64,000 nucleotides of DNA, from NCBI GenBank assembly GCA_003820375.1, contig RPQH01000009.1, positions 1-64,000 of the forward strand, read 5' to 3'. Position 1 is the stretch's first letter. Every line of letters starts with the position of its first letter. The position numbers and the translations under genes were made by a program. The notes under the pieces were generated by a model. It made no database searches and was not told where the DNA came from. It saw only the letters and a list, made by a program, of their open reading frames with translations. Below, piece by piece: positions 19,501 through 28,715 of this stretch. The DNA is from Ignavibacteriota bacterium (GTDB taxonomy: Bacteria; Bacteroidota; Ignavibacteria; Tepidaquicellales; OLB5).

Positions 19501-20130
19501 TTAACGGAATTTAAATTCCAATCCTCCAAGTACCTGTACGAAACTTGAAGATGCATTCGGTGTAAATATTACATGGTATTTACTTTTTACCATGATATCT
19601 ATTGAATTAGTAAGTGCTAACACACCACCAATACCTGCATTCACACCGGCTCTTGTATTATTTATCTGGTCAGACTGCTGCTGTGTTGTAGGATCTGCAA
19701 TATATGAATTCTGTCTGAAATTATAAGCACCTACACCACCTTCAACAAATAAAGCCGATTTTAATTTAGGATGTGTAAAGAAATATCTGGGTCCTGCACT
19801 GACTTCTAAATATGAACCAACAGGAGCACCTGTTATTTTTGAAGACATAAAGTTATAACCTACTTTTGCAAAGAATCCCACTTCTCTGTTTACCCTGTAT
19901 CCTAAATCCAGTGCTATTGTTGCGCCCGGCTTAAAACTTTCTTTTAAGTTCTGTAACGGGAATATAGCACCACCAGACGGACTTATTGAAAAATAGTTGT
20001 ATGATTTGTTACTTATTCCGTAAGTTTTGCCATTATACGTCGTTGTTGTAGCTGTTTTATCATCCTGTTGTGAGTAGGATAACATATTTAGAGTAAAAAT
20101 AGCTGCTATAACAAGAATTATACGTTTCAT
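19501..20130 (-). CDS. outer-membrane beta-barrel protein
   Basis: 209 residues: signal peptide (about 1-20, ending SYSQ), then alternating amphipathic strands of a small barrel (FSISPSGGAIFPLQ, TIALDLGYRVN, VGFFAKVGYNFM, SYLEVSAGPRYFF, ALFVEGGVGAYNF, GVNAGIGGVLAL). It ends in an aromatic-containing last strand (VQVLGGLEFKFR) as expected for BAM recognition. It is of the OmpA/OprF-type porin-family superfamily without a peptidoglycan-binding domain. Function unknown. It has its own terminator, so it is monocistronic. Confidence 0.85.
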   Translation of the reverse strand: MKRIILVIAAIFTLNMLSYSQQDDKTATTTTYNGKTYGISNKSYNYFSISPSGGAIFPLQNLKESFKPGATIALDLGYRVNREVGFFAKVGYNFMSSKITGAPVGSYLEVSAGPRYFFTHPKLKSALFVEGGVGAYNFRQNSYIADPTTQQQSDQINNTRAGVNAGIGGVLALTNSIDIMVKSKYHVIFTPNASSSFVQVLGGLEFKFR

Positions 20131-20389
20131 CTTAATATCCTCCTGTGATATTTATTAATTCATTCATTCAATTGCATGTATAAGTTCAATCTACGTGCCA
20201 GAATGAAATTTGGGATTAGTTAAGTAAAAACAAGTATTTATTCTTTGTACAAAAAACGTAATGATGACATTTATTACAGACACTATTGACAACATTATTC
20301 CGGTTACTAATGGAATTAATTTATCAAATTTTTGTTATTATGGAAAATAGGTTGCAAGTACGGTTGAAATTTGCTAATATTGAAAATCC

Positions 20390-20671
20390 ATGAAGGAGAT
20401 AATCACTAAATACATAATAATATTACTGCTTGGCACAACTACCTGTGTTTTAAGCAGCAGTGAGTTTTTCCATCACCATGATAATGTTAACGATGAGAGC
20501 CGATGTCAGGTTTGTTTTTTCACCCATTCAGTCAGATCCGATGCTGTTGAATATAATAAATTTGAATCTTTACACCTGCAATTTGATAAATTATTTGTTT
20601 CTTTTGAAACAATTATAATTCCACAGGATTACTCCAATTTACTTTCATCACGAGCTCCCCCGCTTTCATAG
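20390..20671 (+). CDS. small exported His/Cys-rich protein, DUF2946-like
   Basis: 93 residues. A signal peptide covers about 1-22. The mature part has FFHHHD and CQVC (a Cys-x-x-Cys), a likely metal-binding site, and it ends in SRAPPLS. The RAPP ending and the His...CxxC order are seen in DUF2946-type periplasmic proteins, which sit next to copper or zinc transport genes. The TonB receptor gene follows 68 bases downstream on the same strand, so the pair probably forms a metal-uptake unit. The metal is not determined by the sequence. Confidence 0.65.
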   Translation: MKEIITKYIIILLLGTTTCVLSSSEFFHHHDNVNDESRCQVCFFTHSVRSDAVEYNKFESLHLQFDKLFVSFETIIIPQDYSNLLSSRAPPLS

Positions 20672-20739
20672 CTTTTTTCTTTCATAAAAAAATTTGATAA
20701 GAATAACTCTTATCATTAATAATAAAATTTTCATAAGCT

Positions 20740-23091
20740 ATGAAATTATATCGATTCATAATATTTTTAATATTATTTACTGCTAACATTGCAGCACAGA
20801 CAAGTACTAACAATACTATTAAAGGACAAGTAACAACAAACACAGGTCTGCCGCTTGAATACGTAGCTGTAATTATAGAAAAATTAAATATCTCAACAAC
20901 TACGGATAAAAATGGCAACTTCGAATTTACAAACGTTCTGCAAGGTAATTATCTGCTTACATTAAAATTAACCGGTTATTTATCCCGTACAATTTCCATA
21001 AATACTTCAAATCAACATTTACCGTTAATAGTAGTTCTTGAAGAAAGCTTGATTGAAACTCCATCTATTGATGTAACCGGAAGTTTTAATGCTGAAGATA
21101 TAAATAACAGTTCATTTTCAATAACTTCATTGAGCAGTAGAAGTTTAAAAAAAGACAGGAAACAAAACTTAGCCCAGCAAATTGAAAATATTCCGGGAAT
21201 AAATAATATATCCACAGGAACAGGTATTGGCAAACCTGTAATACGCGGATTGACTTCACAAAGTGTTCTGATTATTCATGATGGAGTTAAACAGGAATCA
21301 CAGCAATGGGGTGATGAACATGCTCCTGAAATAAGCTTATTTGATATTGAATCAATTGAGATATTAAGAGGACCGGCAAGCTTAGTTTACGGTTCTGATG
21401 GGATTGGCGGTGCTATAAATGTAATATCAAAACCGCTGGAGTTTTCAAGTAGAAAGAAGACAATTTTTTATGGTGAAACAGCATTAGGGACAGAATCCGT
21501 CAATAGCTCAGTTTTGGGTAACCTTGGGTTGGGTTTTGGAACATCAGTTTTTGGATTAAAAGGACATTTTGGTTATAGAAATTCAAAGAATGTTAAAACG
21601 CCTGAAGGAACGTTCAATGTCAACACTCCTGAAGGAATACGTACTATTTATGGAGGCGAGTTATTTAATACAGCAAGCAAAGAATTTCAGAGCGGCTTAA
21701 ACCTTGGGTTAAATTTAAGCTTTGGTAAAATAACATTAGGCGGAGAAATGTTTAACCGGGAAGTGCAAATCCATGAAGACCCTTTGGAAGATCCTAATGC
21801 ACAACCAAATCAAAAACTAAATACACAGCAATACCAGGCAGAAGGAATATTTAACACCGGAAAGAATTTCAGAATCGAACCATTGCTATCATATCAATTT
21901 CAGATTAGAAAAGAATTTGCTTCACCGGACGATAAAGAAAATGATATTACTGCTTTGTATCTTAAAATGCACACATTTGATGGCGCATTAAGAGTTCATC
22001 ATGATATGAGTGAAAATATTAATGGCACTTATGGCTTGTCGTTCACATATCAAAAGAATGAATCGCTTGCAGCAGAAAAATTGATACCAAACTATAATTC
22101 GGATATGTTTGGCATTTTTATTATGGAAAAATTCAATTTCAGGAAATTCTCTTTTTCCGCCGGTGGAAGATATGATAGAAAGTTGTTGAATATTCTTGAA
22201 ACAATATTTGAAAATAATGCTTCAGGTAATCCTGAAAAACTTGTCAATTCGCAAACATTAAGCTTTGATGCATTTTCGGGCTCAATAGGCGGTGCATATT
22301 CTCCCGTAGAAAATATCAATCTATTTGTTAATCTTGGCAGGGGTTGGCGTGCTCCTTCGGAGTTTGAATTATTCGTTAATGGTGAACATGAAGGTACAGG
22401 TAGATATGAAAGAGGTTTAAAAACTATCAATGAAAATTCTACACCAAAACCGGAGCAATCACTTAACCTGGATGCCGGTATCAGATTTAATCATAACATG
22501 TTCAGTGTACAGGTATCATTATTCAGAAATGAAATAAATAATTTTATATATCCATCACCAACCGGATTGCATATTGCAGCTATCAATCCCGAAACAGGTG
22601 ATACTCTTGGCTCATTGCCTGTATTTGATATTAAACAAAGTAAAAGTACATTTATTGGTTATGAATATAATCTTCAATTCCAGCCATTGAAATGGCTGAT
22701 ACTAACAGCAAGCGGAGATTATGTTATAACCAAAAATGAGGCAACAGGAAATGCTTTGCCGTTTTCACCTCCCATGAAAAATATTATCGAACTTAAACTT
22801 CAAAACAGTAATGTTTATTCACTATATAATCCATATTTCAGATTTACAGCTAAGTTTGTATCAGCACAAAATGAGATTGACCCGCTTGAATCACAAACCG
22901 GAGGATATTCTTTGCTGGGATTGGGTGCAGGATTAGATTTCAGTATTGCAAATTCAATTGCTTCATTAAATATCTCTGTTGATAATCTTCTTAACACAAA
23001 ATATACAGATCATTTAAGCAGGTACAAATATTTTGCAATGAACCCGGGCAGAAACATAAATTTACAGGTAACGGTACCATTCAAATTTTAA
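20740..23091 (+). CDS. TonB-dependent outer-membrane receptor, ZnuD-like
   Basis: 783 residues. Signal peptide about 1-19, a carboxypeptidase-regulatory-like domain (about 27-105: IKGQVTTNTGLPLEYVAVII...), a plug domain (about 125-235: PGINNISTGTGIGKPVIRGL, ESIEILRGPASLVYGSDGIGGAINV) and a 22-strand barrel to the C-terminal aromatic (NLQVTVPFKF). The plug has SQQWGDEHAPEI, a His/Asp/Glu-rich loop typical of zinc-type receptors (ZnuD group). Together with the His/Cys-rich protein upstream, this points to uptake of a transition metal through the outer membrane, powered by TonB. The substrate is an inference. An inverted repeat follows the gene as terminator. Confidence 0.85.
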   Translation: MKLYRFIIFLILFTANIAAQTSTNNTIKGQVTTNTGLPLEYVAVIIEKLNISTTTDKNGNFEFTNVLQGNYLLTLKLTGYLSRTISINTSNQHLPLIVVLEESLIETPSIDVTGSFNAEDINNSSFSITSLSSRSLKKDRKQNLAQQIENIPGINNISTGTGIGKPVIRGLTSQSVLIIHDGVKQESQQWGDEHAPEISLFDIESIEILRGPASLVYGSDGIGGAINVISKPLEFSSRKKTIFYGETALGTESVNSSVLGNLGLGFGTSVFGLKGHFGYRNSKNVKTPEGTFNVNTPEGIRTIYGGELFNTASKEFQSGLNLGLNLSFGKITLGGEMFNREVQIHEDPLEDPNAQPNQKLNTQQYQAEGIFNTGKNFRIEPLLSYQFQIRKEFASPDDKENDITALYLKMHTFDGALRVHHDMSENINGTYGLSFTYQKNESLAAEKLIPNYNSDMFGIFIMEKFNFRKFSFSAGGRYDRKLLNILETIFENNASGNPEKLVNSQTLSFDAFSGSIGGAYSPVENINLFVNLGRGWRAPSEFELFVNGEHEGTGRYERGLKTINENSTPKPEQSLNLDAGIRFNHNMFSVQVSLFRNEINNFIYPSPTGLHIAAINPETGDTLGSLPVFDIKQSKSTFIGYEYNLQFQPLKWLILTASGDYVITKNEATGNALPFSPPMKNIIELKLQNSNVYSLYNPYFRFTAKFVSAQNEIDPLESQTGGYSLLGLGAGLDFSIANSIASLNISVDNLLNTKYTDHLSRYKYFAMNPGRNINLQVTVPFKF

Positions 23092-23102
23092 GCATATAAA
23101 AA

Positions 23103-23142
23103 AAGAACAAATCATAAGTTAAAATACATATGCTTTGTTCTT
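23103..23142. terminator. bidirectional terminator
   Basis: The arms AAGAACAAA and TTTGTTCTT are separated by 22 bases, with A-rich sequence before and TTAATTAATTT after. They lie between the convergent TonB receptor and receiver genes. Confidence 0.65.
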
Positions 23143-23172
23143 AATTAATTTAAAAACCCTTGTGATGAAATA

Positions 23173-23541
23173 TTATTCAGTCAAAAGGCTCTGTATTACA
23201 TCTTTTAACATTGAGTCTTCAAACGGCTTTGTGAGGAATCCGTAGTTATTTAGCTGCATTGCACGCTTTAGTGTGTTTTCATCTTCAAAAGCTGTAAGAA
23301 ATATAACGGGTATATTATAGAGTTCGTAAACAGTTTTTGCAGTTTCAATGCCATCAAGCTCACCTTTCAGCACTACATCCATTAAAATTAAATCAGGTTT
23401 GACAGATTTTAAGTTTTCCAGTACCAATTCACCGGAGTCAGCAACAAATGGTACTTTATATCCCAGTGCAATAAGACTCTTTTTAATATCCATTGCAACA
23501 ATACCTTCATCTTCAACAACTGCCACACTGAGATTTTTCAC
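23173..23541 (-). CDS. stand-alone receiver (CheY-like) response regulator
   Basis: 122 residues, a complete receiver domain and nothing else. The phosphoryl-accepting Asp is Asp55 (LILMDVVL), the acidic pair is Glu10-Asp11, the Thr is in FLTAFED (about residue 83) and the Lys is Lys105 (LTKPF). It must act by protein contact, since no output domain follows. No kinase lies beside it in the window; the nearest kinase is the NtrY-like protein about 16 kb away. Receivers of this type (with DGIETAKTVYELYNIPVIFLTA) often belong to phosphorelays with PAS-type hybrid kinases. Confidence 0.88.
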   Translation of the reverse strand: MKNLSVAVVEDEGIVAMDIKKSLIALGYKVPFVADSGELVLENLKSVKPDLILMDVVLKGELDGIETAKTVYELYNIPVIFLTAFEDENTLKRAMQLNNYGFLTKPFEDSMLKDVIQSLLTE

Positions 23542-23638
23542 TTATTTTTATTTTTGATTTATATTCTGCTTAACAAAAATACTAAAGCAGAAGATAAAAT
23601 GATAATACTAATTAATTCCTGTTTATAATTTAATGATT

Positions 23639-24466
23639 TCATTTAATAAAGTTTTTAATAACATAATCTTTTTTGATAATCCCAAAGTAAATATTTAATC
23701 CACCGTAAAATGAGCCCCAGGCGAATTGTTTCCAACCGGAATATGGGATTCTTGGAGTAACTCTTGAATCGTTCAAATAAACACTTTTTTCATCATTGGA
23801 TGATTTTGCGCTTTTCAACCATAGGTTTGCCTGTGTAAACTGATAACCAAGGTTAAATCCCATATTATCATTTAACAAATATTCAAAACCTGAGTAGAAT
23901 GTAATACCGAGCCTGAATGCCGGCTTAATATCTACATTTCTATCTATTTTTTCATTTACTACGTGAGCATTACCTGAAATAACACTGGCAACAAGACCGG
24001 CACCTATCAAAGTCTTAAATCTATAGGAAGGAGTAAAGTTATTTTCCAATCCTAAAACCCCGCTAAAGACATTAAAATTTGCGAAACCACCGTCTTTATT
24101 TTCAATGATCTTGCTGTTAAACTTATTGTACATTCCTGATACATTAAACCGGATGTTACCTTTTTCGTGAAGGGGAATTTTTGCTGTTATAATTCCTCCA
24201 AGTCCATGCCTGACACCATAGTTTTCACCGTTGTAAAACTGCATGGAGTTAAAATCACCGTTATCATTTCCGGAAAGCTCGTAAATTCCATGGTTATATC
24301 CGCCGGATATTTGTAATGTGAATTTAGGAGCTGTCCTGATTATCATTCTGACAGATTTAGTTTTTATGCTTGCTCCTGTGCTTTCGGCTTCATCTGATTT
24401 CTGCGAAATTACACTTTGAACTGAAAAAAGAAGTAACAATACTATTAAATATTTTATTGCTCTCAT
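23639..24466 (-). CDS. outer-membrane beta-barrel protein
   Basis: 275 residues. Signal peptide about 1-21 (ending SVISQ). A repeated pattern of amphipathic strands (FTLQISGGYNHGIYEL, VRHGLGGIITAKIPL, RFNVSGMYNKFN, YRFKTLIGAGLVASV, LGITFYSGFEYLL, MGFNLGYQFTQANLWL, FYGGLNIYFGII) marks an outer-membrane barrel. The protein runs about ten residues past the last recognisable strand (KKDYVIKNFIK), so it does not end in the usual terminal aromatic. No specific function is recognised. Confidence 0.75.
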   Translation of the reverse strand: MRAIKYLIVLLLLFSVQSVISQKSDEAESTGASIKTKSVRMIIRTAPKFTLQISGGYNHGIYELSGNDNGDFNSMQFYNGENYGVRHGLGGIITAKIPLHEKGNIRFNVSGMYNKFNSKIIENKDGGFANFNVFSGVLGLENNFTPSYRFKTLIGAGLVASVISGNAHVVNEKIDRNVDIKPAFRLGITFYSGFEYLLNDNMGFNLGYQFTQANLWLKSAKSSNDEKSVYLNDSRVTPRIPYSGWKQFAWGSFYGGLNIYFGIIKKDYVIKNFIK

Positions 24467-24755
24467 TTTTTTGTCTCCTTCTGTCTATATATTGATGCAA
24501 AAAATATGCCATTAATAGTAATACTGAATTTGCGCAAAATGTGAGAATTTGTAATGATTTATTTTTATGATGATTTAAATTCTCAAAATTGAGAATTTAA
24601 ACAATGCTATTGTGTGGCATTTTAGAGAGTTCTTGAAGTTGGAGTGTTCTGAGAGTTCTGAGTTGTGGAGTTTGAGAGTTGTATTTAATAGGAAATGAAA
24701 GACAGATCCGTGATTCCTAACTCCCTAACTCGCAACTCCCGAACTCTCGAACTTA
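24467..24755. repeat. gap with degenerate nonamer tandem repeats
   Basis: Bases 24622-24690 contain gagagttct / gagttctga units, and 24715-24755 contain the opposite orientation (aactcccta, aactcgc, aactcccga, aactctcga). The two blocks can pair. No gene is seen in this gap. Confidence 0.7.
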
Positions 24756-25520
24756 TTAACTCTTCAGGCTTTCTTTTGCTCTTTTTAAATATAAAATCCT
24801 TTCCTGCAAGCCATTATATCCTCCGTTAACTCTTAGTGAAACACCTTTGATGTCGTCCATATCAGCCCATTTATTTAATTTTCTTGTCATCCAAAACCAC
24901 CCAGCCGCTTCCGCACTTAGCTCAGGCTCATCACCTATTCTGGCAGGGTTTTCCTTTGCGAAATCTATACCAATAAATTTCCCAAAAGAAGTGATGTTCA
25001 GCCGTCCGGTAATCTGAATTAGTCCCTGCCCTTTAAACCTCATTCCATCACCGGGACAGATGTTACCCAGGTCTTTTCTTCCTTCATACATTCTGCCGCT
25101 TGCCAGCTCATGTGAATACCGCAAACTGCCTGATTCATGACCAACCTGTGCAAGAAAATGACAAATGCGGAGATAAGTATCAATTTCGTACTTATTCATG
25201 GCCTTATTAACAGGTTCAAGATATTTTAATATGCTTGATTGCCTGCAACCCTTCATAATGTATTTTAGCTGTTCTTCAGTTATTTTAATACTCTTCTTTT
25301 CCGGAATTACAAAACCCAATAATACCGCTTTAGCAATTGTTTTGGAACCTGCAATTCCATCTGCCTTTAATCCGTTTTTTGTCTGAAATTCTTTAGTATT
25401 TTCTTCAGTTATTCTGCCAAATATTCCGTCAGGCTCTATATGCAGAAACTCCTGCCATAGTTTTACATTATCTCCCTTATATCCCCTTTTTAATACTTTC
25501 AAAATTATTGTTTCTCCCAA
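24756..25520 (-). CDS. phage-type endolysin: peptidoglycan-binding plus GH19 chitinase-like domain
   Basis: 254 residues without a signal peptide. The N-terminal peptidoglycan-binding domain 1 is at about 8-66 (RGYKGDNVKLWQEFLHI, PDGIFGRITEENTKEFQ, LKADGIAGSKT). The catalytic GH19 chitinase/lysozyme-like domain is at about 80-254, with the general acid in Glu129 (QVGHESGSLRY) and a second acidic residue Glu138. GQGLIQITGR is the family's substrate-cleft motif. It cuts glycan strands of peptidoglycan. It is the last gene of the minus-strand phage-like operon, directly behind two small membrane proteins, which is the usual lysis cassette order. Lacking a signal peptide, it would need a holin for release. 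Confidence 0.9.
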   Translation of the reverse strand: MGETIILKVLKRGYKGDNVKLWQEFLHIEPDGIFGRITEENTKEFQTKNGLKADGIAGSKTIAKAVLLGFVIPEKKSIKITEEQLKYIMKGCRQSSILKYLEPVNKAMNKYEIDTYLRICHFLAQVGHESGSLRYSHELASGRMYEGRKDLGNICPGDGMRFKGQGLIQITGRLNITSFGKFIGIDFAKENPARIGDEPELSAEAAGWFWMTRKLNKWADMDDIKGVSLRVNGGYNGLQERILYLKRAKESLKS

Positions 25521-25565
25521 TCTATTGTTTCATTCAGGCTGCTTATTATTTAAATTTTTATATTT

Positions 25566-25751
25566 TCATTCACCGATATTTCCTGCGATAAAATTTGTTA
25601 TTATCCATCCCAATGCAATCAAAATATTATCGTTGCTCAGTTTATTCCATACTGCAAGAAGAAACAAAACAACAATAACAAAGTAAAACATTACCATTTT
25701 TCTTCCAAGCAGGCGGTTTACGGCAGATTTAAACACTGCTGACCAGTTCAT
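25566..25751 (-). CDS. small two-helix membrane protein, holin-like
   Basis: 61 residues. Two hydrophobic helices (about 19-36, FYFVIVVLFLLAVWN, and about 43-56, ILIALGWIITNFIAG) are separated by a short polar turn, with a basic N-terminal part. This is the layout of class II holins. It stands between the coiled-coil membrane protein and the endolysin. There is no sequence family I can name; the role comes from size, topology and place. Confidence 0.65.
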   Translation of the reverse strand: MNWSAVFKSAVNRLLGRKMVMFYFVIVVLFLLAVWNKLSNDNILIALGWIITNFIAGNIGE

Positions 25752-25760
25752 AATTACTCC

Positions 25761-26048
25761 TTAGTTTTTATTCATCTCCGAAAACTTACCTGATAAATTA
25801 TTTACTGTTACCGATATTGCTTTCATTTCGGTATTTACAGCAGCAATACTGTTGTTAATTTTCTCTGTTGCATTGTGAATCACATCTTTCACATCATCAA
25901 ACCTGTCGAGATAATTCTTGACAATTTCATCAAGGCGTTGTTCAAGCATTGTTATTCTCTGGTCACTGCGTTTAATCCAATATGCCATCATTGCAACAAT
26001 TAGAAAAAATAACGCAGATATGATTGATTCTAAATAATATGTTTGCAT
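25761..26048 (-). CDS. small membrane-anchored coiled-coil protein (XhlA/spanin-like)
   Basis: 95 residues: a single N-terminal membrane helix (about 8-25) followed by a coiled coil over almost all the rest (RITMLEQRLDEIVKNYLDRFDDV, then KINNSIAAVNTEMKAISVTVNNL). Phage lysis cassettes often carry a protein of this type next to the holin (hemolysin XhlA-like or spanin-like). It ends 9 bases before the holin-like gene and starts 1 base after the small tail gene, so it is within the operon. Confidence 0.6.
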   Translation of the reverse strand: MQTYYLESIISALFFLIVAMMAYWIKRSDQRITMLEQRLDEIVKNYLDRFDDVKDVIHNATEKINNSIAAVNTEMKAISVTVNNLSGKFSEMNKN

Positions 26049-26049
26049 G

Positions 26050-26508
26050 CTATTCTCCGCTCCAATTTAATTCCGCTTGCAAATATTTAGTTGTAAATTG
26101 CAGTACAGGCAGCCGGTGACCGATAGCTTTTGCACCGCCTTTCAATAACCCGATATCAAACTTATCCATATTTACTATTACCTCAAATGTTCTGTCGGGA
26201 GAATCTGCCCTGGGAATAATTACAAGCTTATTACCAAGCTTTGCATGGTTCAATATACTTTTTACGTTAAGCAGTGTATCTCCGGAAACATATTCATCAT
26301 AATAAAGCGAAAATGTTATCCTGTAGCCGAGTAACTTTTCCTTTATTGTGTAATCTATCACTTCAGTTTGCTTTTTTATTATTTCATATGATTCTACCAA
26401 TCCCCTGCTATTGGTTAACGGAAGCTCAATCGTTTCAAGCAAAACCCCAAGTGAATTATATATTTTGAATATTGGGTTTTGCCATCCGTTTATGATATTA
26501 CTCAACAC
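26050..26508 (-). CDS. small phage tail protein of unknown type
   Basis: 152 residues. Beta-rich (FKIYNSLGVLLETIELPLT, LLGYRITFSLYYDEY, KLVIIPRADSPDRTFEVIV, LPVLQFTTKYLQAELNW) with no signal peptide. It lies in the tail part of the operon, between the hub-like protein and the lysis genes. It has no recognisable family. Baseplate or distal tail protein are possibilities. Confidence 0.55.
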   Translation of the reverse strand: MLSNIINGWQNPIFKIYNSLGVLLETIELPLTNSRGLVESYEIIKKQTEVIDYTIKEKLLGYRITFSLYYDEYVSGDTLLNVKSILNHAKLGNKLVIIPRADSPDRTFEVIVNMDKFDIGLLKGGAKAIGHRLPVLQFTTKYLQAELNWSGE

Positions 26509-26614
26509 ACCCTCCTTTTTTTAATTGAATAGCGGTTGTATTTTCTTTAATGAATTTAAATATATGTTTATTTTTCATTTATAACGTGCTATATTTCTTT
26601 TGGAGTTAAATAAA

Positions 26615-27106
26615 ATGAGAACAATTTATTTTACAGCTTTAATTTTATCATTATGTTTTTATTCCTGTCAGGTTCATGATAGTATTTCCCCTCCCCCGCC
26701 TTCAGTATCCGATACATTGTGTTATAAAGATTCAATTTCGCTTTATGTACCTTACACCGGCTATATTAATCCGGGTACAGATACAATTTACACAGTAATG
26801 GATTATAAAAAATTAAATAAGAACAATGTAAATTTATCTTTCCACTTGCAGACTGATAGTAATGTAGCTGTGGATTCTGTACGACAATATATTGGATTTC
26901 ATTTTATCACTTCATCAAATCCATTTTTATATAGTAAGTCAATAGAATTGGATTTTAAAGTATATGATTCAACGTGTAATTTTTCGATAAATCTTAATAC
27001 TTCAGATTCTATAAAAATGAATTTTTCTTTATCTTTAATCGGATTCGTAGGTAAGGTATCGCATGAGCAATCCTTTATTAAAATAAAGAATATATTACTC
27101 AAATAA
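26615..27106 (+). CDS. lipoprotein on the opposite strand inside the tail operon (moron-like)
   Basis: 163 residues from the ATG at 26615, which has GGAG 11 bases upstream; a TTG 15 bases earlier is less likely. The lipoprotein signal is FYSC (Cys at about residue 17). The mature protein is beta-rich with an unusual SPPPPSVSD linker after the Cys. It has no recognised family. It faces against the operon and its 3' end overlaps the end of the 529-residue tail gene by 12 bases. Genes inserted in this way between virion genes (morons) often alter the host surface or block superinfection, but that role is not shown here. Confidence 0.65.
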   Translation: MRTIYFTALILSLCFYSCQVHDSISPPPPSVSDTLCYKDSISLYVPYTGYINPGTDTIYTVMDYKKLNKNNVNLSFHLQTDSNVAVDSVRQYIGFHFITSSNPFLYSKSIELDFKVYDSTCNFSINLNTSDSIKMNFSLSLIGFVGKVSHEQSFIKIKNILLK

Positions 27107-28684
27107 ATACTCTTTTCCATCGATTGTAGTTTTATCTGTAAGGTAATCTTTCTTCATAGTTATTGCTCTAATATTATGAGTATAATCAGAAGAATTTTCA
27201 TTAGACAATATTTTAAATATTTTTAAAGTATATGTAAAATTTTTATTTACATCGTTTAATTCGATAAACCATTTCCTGCTATTTGTTGCAATGTTTTCAT
27301 ATAAGTACTTTGAAAGCATCAAAGCTGAAGTTGAATTACCTATAAAACCAGAACCAGTAACACTATAAAATCCATACAAAAATCCTTCCACGCTCAGCCA
27401 GGCAAAATTATTCCATGCAACTCCAATATCACTCTGCAAATCATAATCTATCTCATATATCTTTACATTTGAACCGGTACCTTCTGTGTGTTCATCCGGT
27501 CTGTCGGGGTCAATACTCTTTACACATATTTTATCAAAGCATAAATCGTCGGTTCTTACCTCAGCATTTTCTGCTTCACTATCAAGTAGAATATATTCGG
27601 TAATTGGTGAGCCGCTGTAATTTTTTTGTATAAAATATGCAGTGCTCAAATCAAGTATCCCGGTCTTTGCATAGAAGCAGCTTGCAATATGTTTTATTAC
27701 ATTATTTATTTTATAATCATATTTCTCACGTGACGGTATCTCATCGCCTCCTTCTTTATCAACCCAAGTCTCATATATTGTGCCGCTGATTGTCTCAGTA
27801 TATTTCAATTCAAAATACCTCTGCCATATATCAAGCGGAACCTGGCTTGATTCCCTGTCAGCTTTGGGTATAATTATATAATAACCGAATATCTTTTCAG
27901 CTAAATTTGTTATGCGGAAACGGTTGTTTTCAATATTCGAAATATTTCCGATGCTTCCTTGCGGGTCAACCTGCCAGCTGTGATAAAATGTGAGTGTTAT
28001 ATCGCTCTTAAGCAGTTTATATAATGTGTGGATGAATTGCCTGAAACCGAAATTTACTGTTCCTCCTTCAGGTGATGTATCCATGTACAAACTCCATTGA
28101 TTAACATTCGGGTCGGGCTTATCGAACCTGTAAAAGCAATTAAAGCCTACAGCATTCCGTATTGTGGTTTGTTCCTGCCCTATCATAACATTAACTGATT
28201 CCCGTTCAAGAATATGTGCATTGCTTCCTATTTCGTCGTTAGTATCGGCAAGAAAATCCGATACGGATTTATTCCACCATGAAAGACCTTTTAGTATGGT
28301 TAACCCGTCTGAAAATGTCAGCATGACTTCTTCATCCTTTAAACCCTTTTCTATGCTTTCCAGCTTGCCAAAATATATCTGCACATTATCTTTAAATACT
28401 TTTATATGAAACCTTGATTCAAAATCGAATGGAAAAGTATTCATATTATTAAAATATGTTGACCTCAAATTGAACAGCTTCACGTAGTTAATATTATCAT
28501 AGTCTTCAATTTTAATCTCTATCGTACTGGGATATAACACATCTTCGTTGCTAGGGTCCTCGTAGCCGTATTCAATCCCCCCAAAGCCTGTTACATCAAA
28601 TGTAAAGTTTTGTTCGGCTGGACTAACAAACTGAAACTTGTATGTTCCGTTTATTGCATTATATATTTTTTCGTATGTTACCAT
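27095..28684 (-). CDS. tail hub / baseplate-like protein
   Basis: 529 residues without a signal peptide. The N-terminal part (about 1-130) contains paired beta-hairpins (FTFDVTGFGGIEYGY, TIEIKIEDYDN, FHIKVFKDNVQIYFGKLESIEKGLKDEEVMLTFSDGLTILK), the pattern of the phage tail hub (gp27-like/Dit-type) where an FG-repeat ring carries the tail tip. It follows the tape measure gene by 31 bases, the standard position for the distal tail and hub proteins. The assignment rests mainly on this position and the hairpin pattern. Confidence 0.6.
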   Translation of the reverse strand: MVTYEKIYNAINGTYKFQFVSPAEQNFTFDVTGFGGIEYGYEDPSNEDVLYPSTIEIKIEDYDNINYVKLFNLRSTYFNNMNTFPFDFESRFHIKVFKDNVQIYFGKLESIEKGLKDEEVMLTFSDGLTILKGLSWWNKSVSDFLADTNDEIGSNAHILERESVNVMIGQEQTTIRNAVGFNCFYRFDKPDPNVNQWSLYMDTSPEGGTVNFGFRQFIHTLYKLLKSDITLTFYHSWQVDPQGSIGNISNIENNRFRITNLAEKIFGYYIIIPKADRESSQVPLDIWQRYFELKYTETISGTIYETWVDKEGGDEIPSREKYDYKINNVIKHIASCFYAKTGILDLSTAYFIQKNYSGSPITEYILLDSEAENAEVRTDDLCFDKICVKSIDPDRPDEHTEGTGSNVKIYEIDYDLQSDIGVAWNNFAWLSVEGFLYGFYSVTGSGFIGNSTSALMLSKYLYENIATNSRKWFIELNDVNKNFTYTLKIFKILSNENSSDYTHNIRAITMKKDYLTDKTTIDGKEYLFE

Positions 28685-28715
28685 TTAAATTGATAATTCT
28701 AATTATGAACTGGTG

